Positions 9,778-20,100 of a stretch of DNA of 64,000 nt are shown piece by piece. Every line of letters begins with the position of its first letter. The stretch's first letter is position 1. Below the pieces are notes generated by a model, which was not told the origin of the DNA, made no database searches, and saw nothing but the letters and a program-made list of their open reading frames with translations. Source of the DNA: Achatina immaculata (Eukaryota > Mollusca > Gastropoda > Stylommatophora > Achatinidae); assembly GCA_009760885.1 (NCBI GenBank), contig CM019707.1, positions 35,298,145 through 35,362,144 on the forward strand. Direction: 5' to 3'. The translations under genes and the position numbers were made by a program.

Positions 9778-9905
9778 ATCCCAGATAATTCTCTTGTGAT
9801 TTTTCTTTCTCTCACGTCTCACTAAAGTGCTTTGTCTACGATTTTTTCCAGGTCTAATCCTCCAAAATTTGTTCTCTTACTTTACCGTACAAAATCCTCG
9901 AAGTT
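9778..9905 (+). mobile_element. SINE body split from its tRNA head by the LTR element
   Basis: Sequence from ATCCCAGATAATTCTC through CTAAAGTGCTTTGTCTACG to TTCTCTTACTTTACC matches the - strand of 2521-2645 at roughly 85% by eye. The head of this copy is the CCTACAGGAGTCCGTGTTC sequence that ends at 2981. Confidence 0.65.
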
Positions 9906-9949
9906 TCCTATTGATAAGAAACGAACATGAGATGATTCTGTCATTTACT

Positions 9950-10540
9950 CAGCCTAATAGATCTTCTTCTTCTTCTTCAATTTCCGAGCCATTAAGGCTC
10001 ATTGATGCAGATAAAGTTCACCTCCACTCCTCTCTATTCCCAATCTTCTCTCTCCAGTTGGTGACAGTAGTTTCTTTTATTTCCTCTTATACGTTGTCTT
10101 TCCATCTCTGTCATGGTCTATCTCTTGGTCTTGTCTCCCTCATCTCTTGTTCATACATCATTTTCGTTTGTCTGTTCTCTTCCATTCTTTCTACGTGGCC
10201 TAACCAGCTTAGTCTGTTCAGTTTCAAGACATTTATAATTCTTTGAGATTTAAATAAGCTGTTCAGTTCAGTGTTCTTTCTAGCTCTCCATTCTCCACTG
10301 TTGGTATCCTTTATCGGCCCAAAGATTCTTCTTAGGATCTTGTTCTCAAAGATCTGCAATTGTTGTTCATCTTTCTTTGTCGAAATCCATGTTTCCCATC
10401 CATACATGACGGCTGGTCTTATTATAGTTTTGTAGATTATTTTGGTGTTTCAGAATAGGATTTTTGATTTTAACAGGTGTTGCAAGGCAAAGTATATTTT
10501 ATTCCCTATCTGTACTCTGATTTTAATTTCCTCGCTTTAC
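9950..10540 (-). pseudogene. 5'-truncated LINE, C-terminal part of ORF2
   Basis: On the - strand an open stretch (best at 10407-10111) contains YGWETWISTKKDEQQL, RRIFGPIKD and SWLGHVERMEE. These are hallmarks of the region after the RT domain in many non-LTR retrotransposon ORF2 proteins. Reading continues downstream through an in-frame stop to SASMSLNGSEIEEEEE near 9960. RT and endonuclease are missing, so it is dead. The clade is not resolved. It lies beyond the 3' end of the split SINE. Confidence 0.75.
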
Positions 10541-11204
10541 AACTTTGCTAACTGCTCAAAATAAAACAGACACTCGATTCAACTGCTAAAACTACCCTGA
10601 ATAAAAAGATAAATGAATAAAAACTTGTCATTTTCAGTACAAACCCTAGAACTATTTCAGTGTCACACGTTTTATGAGCTTTGCTTCTATGTACTTTAGA
10701 ACGCCCTTAATATGTAGCGCTTTACTTTCTAAAGACGACTTTCAAGCGGAGAGAACATTTCATGAATGGTGAATTTTTTTCGCTACCGAATCCTCTTCAA
10801 TACTTCATTGAAAACGTGTCATCAATGCCGAATCAGGGTTGATGCTAGTCTACGTTCTGGGTGTGAAATTGTTCACGTGAGAGCTAAAGGTTGCTATCAT
10901 GACCGCGGGCACATGACGACCAGCGTGTCTGCTAGTTCTGTTAACTGCTACCAGCGCGGGACTGATACGAGCTGTACAAGAGAAAAAAAATATCTCAGAT
11001 AGAACAGGATTTAAACAATAATAGTGGGTAAATGCAAACAGCTACCAGCAGCATTTGTAGTAAACTGTACCCAGGGTAAGTAAGATTAATAAAGTCTTGT
11101 TTTGTCTTCCATCTTCCTGTATCTGCGATCTGGTGGTTTTTTTTTGTTTGTTTGTTGTTGCAGGCGATGGCCTGGGTGTGTTGAGGCACAGCATCATATG
11201 GACA
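10541..11204. other. Unassigned intergenic sequence
   Basis: No gene, array or recognisable element seen. Mixed composition, with one T-rich run near 11133. Confidence 0.5.
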
Positions 11205-11470
11205 TGGGACCAGGTTATGACAGGAATTTTTTCGGTCTCGGAATGCAGCTAAAAAGCAGGGAGTTTGAAATACTTCTTTAGCAGATTCCACCACCATGGG
11301 AAGTGTGGCCATCCATGCATCGTTAGCCAGGCTATGCCTGTTACTGGGGGTACCAACGGAGAGGTGGGACAGGGTCTTGGTCAGCTACGGTTCGCTAACC
11401 CTGAGGCTAGCTTATTGGCTGTGGGTCGCTGAATGCCATAGTGGACAGCATCTTCATCCCCCGAGATTTG
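11205..11470. repeat. Interspersed repeat, copy 2
   Basis: Diverged copy of 1312-1565, in the same orientation. The shared blocks include GACAGGGTCTTGGTCAGCT and GCTGTGGGTCGCTGA. No coding function is proposed for the open frame that runs through it. Confidence 0.6.
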
Positions 11471-12150
11471 TACAATGGAAATGCCTTCAGCAGATGTTCA
11501 CTTTTTTTTTTTTTAATGTCTGGAATTCTAAAATCAGAAAAGATCCAAAAATTGCTAGTAATATTCCAACTACGACAGAAACTATTACAAAATGGAGTTA
11601 TCGCGAAGGTTTGATATTCGACTGTTGGCTCGATGTTTCACTAATGTGGGATATGCCATCCTGTGTGACTTGTAGAAACATCAAATTAATTTGTTAAAGG
11701 TTTGTAGTGATGGTAACTACCAATAACAAATGAAAAAAAAAAGCTCAAGACTGCAGTGAGTACAATATATTGATCCTGATCGTGCATTGATTCTCTGTGT
11801 TACTGACTGTAACTAGTCCATCATCAGAAAACCCAACTCAGTTTCATGACAACAATGATTCTAATATCTGTGCTCATAGTTCAGGGAACACACAAAAGTA
11901 CTTTTACTGCTTGCCTATATTTATTTTAAGCAGGTAGCTTTGTCTGGAGCCTGCTGTGTTGATGTTGTTGAACGTTTCCTTTGTGTTAAAGTTGCTCAAT
12001 TTTTGTTTTAAATTTTATATTTATCCATTTCATTCACAGTTATTTAGTAGGATGTTTGTACTATGCAATGTTACTGTTTATACATTTTCAAACTTTTGAA
12101 GTCTGAGATTCGTCTGGTCTGAAGTTTTCCATGATTAAAGAGTTGTCAGT
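11471..12150. other. Unassigned AT-rich sequence
   Basis: No convincing exon or repeat seen. Poly-A and poly-T runs occur at 11503-11515 and 11733-11742. Confidence 0.5.
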
Positions 12151-12270
12151 CTGTAATAACTTTAGAAGAAAGTATCAACCTGCAGTAACTTTAGAAGAAA
12201 ATGTCAGCCTACAATAACTTTATAAGAAAGATCAACCTGCAGTAACTTTAGAAGAAGGATCAGCCCACAG
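12150..12270. repeat. Minisatellite, about 29-bp unit
   Basis: Four imperfect copies of GTAACTTTAGAAGAAAG followed by ATCAACCTGCA-type sequence. Confidence 0.75.
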
Positions 12271-12395
12271 AACTGAAGTAAATGAATAAATTATGATTTT
12301 AAAAGAGTTCCTACCCTGTGAGATGTGGTTTACAGCAACTTTAGCAGCTAAATTGTTTTTAGTAGGGGAATAATTAGCAGAACTACATATATTAT

Positions 12396-12755
12396 AGCAG
12401 TTAAAACATCGCTAATGCAAGTATGACTGTTTCTAGCAGTTAAAACATCGCTAATGCAAGTATGACTGTTTCTAGCAGTTAAAACATCGCTAATGCAAGT
12501 ATGACTGTTTCTAGCAGTTAAAACATCGCTAATGCAAGTATGACTGTTTCTAGCAGTTAAAACATCGGTAATGCAAGTATGACTGTTTCTAGCAGTTAAA
12601 ACATCGCTAATGCAAGTATGACTGTTTCTAGCAGTTAAAATATAAGCGTTTAGTTGTTGATTTAGTTAAAATATAATTCATAGAATATATTTGTGACAGT
12701 AGTTAAAATATAATTCACAGAATATGTTGTCACAGCAGTTAAAATATAATCAGTG
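12396..12755. repeat. Minisatellite, 39-bp unit, with a related flank
   Basis: Six almost identical 39-bp copies (AGCAGTTAAAACATCGCTAA plus ATGACTGTTTCT) fill 12396-12640. They are followed by two or three looser units around AGTTAAAATATAATTCACAG to about 12755. Confidence 0.9.
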
Positions 12756-13018
12756 CAACTATAGTATTTGTAGGAGGTGAAATGTTAGCGAAACAGTTGT
12801 CATTTCATGAAACTGAAATACGAAAAATGAAAAGAAATATTTTTAAAAGCATATTTGGACAATATTGTTAGTACAAATGCTGTTTTTAATCACATTAGTA
12901 AGTCCTGTGAGGATGTTTATAAATATGTAATAGAAACAAATGACTAGTGAGTTAAATCACAAAATGAAAGATATCTTTCTTGTTTTTTATTTGAAACAAC
13001 TGTTTGATGATGGTGGTG

Positions 13019-13222
13019 CAGTAGTATTTGTACTGTGTTAAACGATGTAATATTTGTACTGTGTTAAATGAAGTAGTATTTGTATTGTGTTAAATGATGT
13101 AGTATTTGTACTGTGTTAGATAACCTAGTATTTGTACTGTGTTAGATAATCTAGTATTTGTACTGTGTTAAATGATCTAGTATTTGTACCATATTAAATG
13201 ATCTAGTATTTGTGCTGTTTTA
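13019..13222. repeat. Minisatellite, 26-bp unit
   Basis: About eight copies of GTAGTATTTGTACTGTGTTA plus AATGAT, with scattered substitutions. Confidence 0.85.
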
Positions 13223-13344
13223 AATATAGAAAGTTGAGTGGTGAAATTAAATGTATGTGTGTGTTATATGTGTGCGAGTCTGCATGGGTGTGTATGTGTC
13301 TGTGACACACATCTGTGTTAAAAAATACAGAACAAGTCCAGTGG

Positions 13345-13719
13345 AGTGTGAACTAAACACTAAACTGTAAGAGTGTTGGCATCGGTGAGTGAACTAAACA
13401 CTAAACTGTAAGAGTGTTGGCATCGGTGAGTGAACTAAATACTAAACTGTAAGTGTGTTGGCATCGGTGAGTGAACTAAACACTAAACTGTAAGTGTGTT
13501 GGCATCGGTGAGTGAACTAAACACTAAACTGTAAGAGTGTTGGCATCGTTGAGTGAACTAAACACTAAACTGTAAGAGTGTTGGCATCGTTGAGTGAACT
13601 AAACACTAAACTGTAAGAGTGTTGGCATCGTTGAGTGAACTAAACACTAAACTGTAAGAGTGTTGGCATCGTTGAGTGAACTAAACACTAAACTGTAAGA
13701 GTGTTGGCATCGTTGAGTG
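13345..13719. repeat. Minisatellite, 41-bp unit, next to the methyltransferase 5' exon
   Basis: Nine copies of a unit containing GAACTAAACACTAAACTG and AGAGTGTTGGCATCG. The first copies carry CGGTGAG and the later ones CGTTGAG, so variants are clustered as expected from local unit duplication. Confidence 0.9.
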
Positions 13720-13813
13720 AAAGGTACCATGAGCTCCAACAATATCTCAGTGGGCTATTGCTGCAGTACTGATATCTCTAGTGTCTGTTTGCTCTTCTCT
13801 CTATTCTGTACAG

Positions 13814-14161
13814 GGATCCAAGTAAGTTCCACTGACAGGGATCTAGCACGAGACAGCCAGGATGAGACGACCGAGATTCTTGCATATCAGCACTCTGGTA
13901 AAACTGAAGCAAGTAGTCGCCGTTCTCATCATCGCTGGCCTCTTCCTGGTGCTGCTCCCAAACACTGGGATCTACGACGTCACTTTGTCGGGTCTCAGCA
14001 GCGTCTTCTCTTTGCTGAGAAGTGGATGGGATGTCAAACTAGACAAGTTTAAGTCTAGAATACATAGCCCGACCTCCGGAGACTACCGTTTAGTTAACCC
14101 ACAGATGACCGATTTTTCTAGGGGGCAGTGTAAAGTTATTGAAGGTTTACTGCACGATAAG
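13814..14161 (+). CDS. FkbM-like gene, first coding exon
   Basis: A pyrimidine-rich tract ending CTGTACAG precedes 13814, so a 5'UTR exon lies further upstream. ATG at 13862 opens 100 codons that end at the donor AAG|GTATGT (14162). Residues 17-34 ([15 protein letters not shown] core) form the only membrane segment. The end, [13 protein letters not shown], resembles the helix that precedes the SAM domain in this family. Confidence 0.7.
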
Positions 14162-17100
14162 GTATGTTTGTTCTTTGTTTAACATCTACACATTCCTCGC
14201 TCTCTTTTGGCTCTGTCAATAAATTCTCTTGTTGCATCATACTGACCCTTCTCTTAGCCTTCATAACCTAATAATAAATCATTTCACGCAAACGCTCTCT
14301 TAATCTGTATTTATATACTCGTGGTTATTACACGAAGAAATCCACGCACAAACATACCTGGAAGATAACATGCGAACTCATCCATGCATACAAAAATGAA
14401 GTCTGCTCTCTGTGAATACATTACAGTATAGGTTCGGAATTTTACGTGCGCTGACCTGGTCCTTTCTGCAACGATGTTTCTCAAATCTCAGAGTGACGGA
14501 CAACGTTCAGCTTAGTGCATGAAACAGTCACTTTTCTGTTCTTTACAAAAAAATCCGTAACATCCACTCTTGAAACTACAGAAAAACTGAGTCCGTAACA
14601 ATAAATTTACAGAAATTCTGGTGCAGCCTAAGTGTACTCATTCATTCATTAGCATGTCCCTTGCGGAACTTTGTCTCTCTAACAGCTCTCTCCTAAAGGC
14701 CTCTCATTTGTGAGCAAGATGCCCATTTACAGATCATCTACAACGTCTTGTTGGGTATATATGTAAACCTAATGGAACTTAAAACTTATATATGTTACAT
14801 CACTTTCAGTGTAACAGATTTGCTAATTTATTTTAGAAATTTGTAAAAAAAAAACAACAACAAAAAATATGTGAACATCAAAGTGCTGTAGGTACAAAAA
14901 ACATGTGAACATCAAAGTGCTGTAGGTACAAAAAACATGTGAACATCAAAGTGCTGTAGGTACAAAAAACATGTGAACATCAAAGTGCTGTAGGTACAAA
15001 AAACATGTGAACATCAAAGTGCTGTAGGTACAAAAAACATGTGAACATCAAAGTGCTGTAGGTACAAAAAACAAGTGAACATCAAAGTGCTGTAGGTACC
15101 AAAAACATGTGAGCATCAAAGTGCTGTCCCCCGTGTGGTACCCGGGATCTGCAAAGAATAAGATCACTGTACCTTACCAGGCATGATCGTAAAAGGCGAC
15201 TAAGGAGGGTTCGGCATAGGGCCAGCAACCCTATCTGGTAAAAAAAACTATCAGACTGCTACAGAAACGGAAGCAAGGGAAAAACCAAATGCAGGTGGAA
15301 GGAGAAATGCTTATAAGGAAATTGAGCCCATGAAGGTTGTGGATGAAAGCCAGCCACTGGAAGTCCCCAGCCCGACTGCAGACCTCCTGGAACCTAAACA
15401 CAAGATGCAGATAGGCAGCTGGAATGTAAGAACACTTAACCAGACTGGAAAACTAGCACAAACCATCAAGGAAATGCACAGATACAAACTAGACTTACTA
15501 GGAATACAAGAATCAAGATGGACAGGACAAGGCAGAAGGAAATTAACAACACAGCACACAGAAGATACAATAATATGGTCAGGTAAAGAAGATATTCATG
15601 AAGGAGGAGTAGCATTGATTATAACAAAAGAAGCATCAAGAGCATTGCTGAAATGGACCCCAATAAATGAGAGATTATTATATGCATGGTTCAACTCAAG
15701 ATTCACGAAGCTGTCTATTATAGTTTGTTATGCACCAACAGAAGCAGCTGAAGAGGAATTAAAAGATTATTACAACAGCCTCCAAGCCACAGTAGAAACA
15801 ATACCCAAGCATGATATGCTACTCATCTTGGGCGACTTCAGTGCAAAAGTAGGTGAAGGAAATGAAGATAGAAGAAGAATCATGGGAAGAGAAGGAATTG
15901 GAGAAATAAATGAAAATGGAGAAAGACTGTGCAGTTTCTGTGAAGAAAACATGATGACCATCGGAGGGACAATTTTCCAACATAAAAACATCCATAAAGT
16001 GACTTGGAGGTCCCCAGATAAAATCACAGAAAACCAAATCGATCACATACTAATAAACAAGAAGTGGAAACGGTCACTACAAGATGTGCGAGCAAGGAAA
16101 GAAGCAGATATAGGAAGTGATCACAACTTTCTGGTAGCAAAAATAAAACTAAAATTAAGAGAAGCCAAAATCGGAGAACACAGAAAGATACGTTTTGATA
16201 CAAGAAAACTGAAAGACCAGCAAACAAGAAATGAATTCTCAGTAGTACTTAAGAACCGCTTCAGTGTCCTACAAGACGAAGCAGAAATGTCCATATTAGA
16301 GTTCAGTAAAACACTACAGGAAACAGCAAAAGAGGTGCTGGGATATCGGAAACGGAGAAAAGAGGAATGGATACGCAAGACCACATGGGAAAAGGTAGAG
16401 CAAAGAAAAGAAATCAAGGAAAAATTACTGAACACCAAATCACAATGGCTTAAAGAACAAATTTTAAGTAATTATGCACAAAAAGACAAAGAAGTGAAGG
16501 AATCATGCCGTCAAGATAAACGTCAATACTATGACAACTTAGCAGAAGCAGCAGAGAAAGCAGCATATACAAATGATATGAAAACCATATATAAAATCAC
16601 AAAGCAGATGACAGGTAACTTCAACACAAGATGTGAAAGTGCAGTAAGGACACAAAATGGACAACTGGTCAGTGGATAAAGAGAAAAAAATGAAAGATGG
16701 AGGGAACACTTTAACACCCTACTAAACAGAACACAAGCAGCACAAACAATAGACATACCTGAAGCAAAAACGGAACTAAACATCAATACAGGACCAATAA
16801 CAATAAATGAAGTAAAGGAGGCAATAAAGAAGCTAAAATCAGACAGGGCACCAGGTGAAGATGAAGTGACTGCTGAGATGTTGAAGGCAGAAGAAACAGA
16901 AACACCAAAACAACTTTGCCGGATATTACAACAAATTTGGGATCTAGAAAAAGCCCCAGAGGAGTGGAAAACTGGGTTTATAGTAAAACTACGCAAAGAT
17001 GGGTGACCTCAGAGACTGCGGGAACTGGAGAGGCATTACCCTACTGCCACTCACCAGTAAAGTATTTTGCAGAATAATCATCAACAGAATTGTACCAACA

Positions 17101-20100
17101 CTTGAGGAAAAACTTCGGAAAGAGCAGGCAGGATTTAGGAAAGGAAGATCGTGCATAGACTACATATCTGTACTTAGACAAATATTAGAACAGGAAAATG
17201 AGTGGCATAGCACAACATATGCATTATTCATAGATTTTGAGAAAGCCTTTGACAGTGTCAACAGAGATGCAATGTGGAAAATCCTAAGATGGCATGGCCT
17301 CCCCCATAAGATAGTAAATGTAATCAAAGCCCTATATGAGGGTTTTCAGTGCAAAGTGATCTGTGGAGAACATACCTCCAGCAGCTTTAGGGTACAAACA
17401 GGAGTGAAACAGGGATGTGTACTATCATCAACATTATTTATCTTGGCAGTAGATTGGTTAATGAAGGAGGCAACATCAGACAAACGCAGAGGATTACAAT
17501 GGACCCCTGACACAGTGCTGGAGGACCTTGACTTTGCGGACGACATTTGTCTATTATCAAGCAGTCACAAAGATATGCAAGATAAAATAAACAAGCTAAC
17601 TCAGAATGCAAACAACATAGGACTAAAGATCAACGTAGGAAAGACAAAGTTAATGAAGCAAAATGTGAACAACAGAAATGTAGTCAGAGTAGATAACAAG
17701 TTAGTGGAGGAGGTCAACGAATTTGTATACCTTGGCAGTAGAGTAGTAGAAAATGGAGACAGCACAGAGGACATCAACAGCAGACTTACTAGAGCAAACC
17801 AGGCTTTTGCAATGCTGCAGACTATATGGAAATAAAAAAACTAAGCATAAATATGAAAATCAGGATATTTAAGAGTAATGTTCTAAGTGTACTACTCTAT
17901 GGAAATGAATGCTGGAAAATCACCAAAACCATAGAAAACAAGATGAATTCTTTCCAGACTAAATGTTTATGAAGAATTAGAAAAATATTTTGGCCAAACA
18001 CCATAAGAAACAAACACCATCTTATTGGCAGAAATGCAGATGAAACCACTGAAAACAATTATTGAGGGAAGACGCTGGCGATGGTTATGTGCTCCGAATG
18101 ACTGACAACTCACTACCAAAAATAGCACTAAGATGGACACCACAGGGGAACATAAGTAAGGGTAGACCAAAAGAGACATGGAGAAGAACAACAGAAAGGA
18201 TGTTGAGCAATAGAGGGCTCACCTGGGCAAGAGCAGAAAAAAGGCGAAGGACAGGCATTTGTGGAAAACCCTTGCGGAAGCCCCATGTGCCCTGGGCACT
18301 TAAGGTTCAGAGAGAGAGAGAGATCAAAGTGCTGTAGGTAAAAAAACATATGAACATCAAAGTGCTGTAGGTACAAAAAACATGTGAACATCAAAGTGCT
18401 GTAGGTACAAAAAACGTGTGAACATCAAAGTGCTGTAGGTACCAAATGAAGAAAATCTTACGTCATTACCACTAACTAACACATGAGAGAATGATAATAG
18501 TGCATTTATATACACATTAAGCTTGTTTGTTCTAAATATGCTGCACTTTATTTATATACACATTAAGCTTGTTTGTTCTAAATATGCTGCACTTTATTTA
18601 TATACATATTAAGCTTGTTTGTTCTAAATATGCCGCACTTTATTTATATACACATTAAGCTTGTTTGTTCTAAATATGCTGCACTTTATTTATATACAAA
18701 TTAAGCTTGTTTGTTCTAAATATGCTGCACTTTATTTATATACACATTAAGCTTGTTTTTAATTGTCATTTTCCTCCATACAGAAGAACGGTTTTTTTGT
18801 GGACATAGGGGCTGGCGATGGTGAGACAGATTCTGTGAGTTTATACTTTGAGAGGGAGAAGAAGTGGAGTGGAGTCCTAGTGGAGGCTAACAGGGACAAA
18901 CATCTGGCAGCCATCAGCAAGAACAGGCAGTCGCAGATGTGGAACTTCAGAATAAGACTGGATAACGAGGTAAAATTATGAAATCGTAAAATGTGAAACG
19001 ATCACAAGGCACCGACTTCTGCCATGCCAAAGTCGTCCTTGCACTAGACTCTTACTCAGAGGTCAGCGGTAATGTCCATCCGGGGGTGCCCCAGTCACCC
19101 AGCTGTAGAAATAGGTACCTGACTCCTACTGGAACTGAGTAAGTAGAAGGGGCCAGAGATGATGCTGTTCACATCACCCTCTTGTTTGCCGGCTGGTCAA
19201 GAAAAAAAAACTGCGCTAAAGCCATATCCGCCGGGTGCTTCTTTGACATAATATGGCTGCTTTAACTGTGCTATGTAGTTTTAAAACAAAACATTTATGA
19301 TTTCCACAACATAATCTTCATTATAGCTGAGAAACACATAAATGTCTTTGAATGTAAATGCTACAGATGAGTTCTTCAAATATCATGGACATAAAAAAGC
19401 ACTAAGATGGACACCACAGGGGAACATAAGTAAGGGTAGACCAAAAGAGACATGGAGAAGAACAACAGAAAGGATGTTGAGCAATAGAGGGCTCACCTGG
19501 GCAAGAGCAGAAAAAAGGCGAAGGACAGGCATTTGTGGAAAACCCTTGCGGAAGCCCCATGTGCCCTGGGCACTTAAGGTTCAGAGAGAGAGAGAGATCA
19601 AAGTGCTGTAGGTACAAAAAACATATGAACATCAAAGTGCTGTAGGTACAAAAAACATGTGAACATCAAAGTGCTGTAGGTACAAAAAACATGTGAACAT
19701 CAAAGTGCTGTAGGTACAAAAAACATGTGAACATCAAAGTGCTGTAGGTACAAAAAACGTGTGAACATCAAAGTGCTGTAGGTACAAAAAAACGTGTGAA
19801 CATCAAAGTGCTGTAGGTACAAAAAACATGTGAACATCAAAGTGCTGTAGGTACAAAAAACATGTGAACATCAAAGTGCTGTAGGTACAAAAAACATGTG
19901 AACATCAAAGTGCTGTAGGTACAAAAAAACATGTGAACATCAAAGTGCTGTAGGTACAAAAAACGTGTGAACATCAAAGTGCTGTAGGTACCAAATGAAG
20001 AAAATCTTACGTCATTACCACTAACTAACACATGAGAGAATGATAATAGTGCATTTATATACACATTAAGCTTGTTTGTTCTAAATATGCTGCACTTTAT

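Larger units (their letters stand above)
15128..18322 (+). mobile_element. Near full-length RTE-like non-LTR retrotransposon, broken
   Basis: The element starts CCCCGTGTGGTACCCGGG and ends in an (AG)n tail. The 13-bp repeat ATCAAAGTGCTGT flanks it (15115-15127 and 18323-18335), although the array it hit already repeats that string. It encodes an endonuclease and then an RT, in the order typical of RTE-type elements. The frame has a nonsense codon (16677), a frameshift near 16998 and further stops after 17833. The 5' end carries AAAAGGCGACTAAGGAGGG, a motif common at the start of such elements. It lies in sense orientation inside methyltransferase intron 1. Confidence 0.85.

Noticed and set aside
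10766..11697. + strand frames of 78 and 133 codons as host genes
   Set aside because: No motif or splice support, and the second overlaps the interspersed repeat also found at 1312-1565.
12396..12640. CRISPR-like array (39-bp regular repeats)
   Set aside because: Units are contiguous with no unique spacers, in an animal genome; it is a minisatellite.
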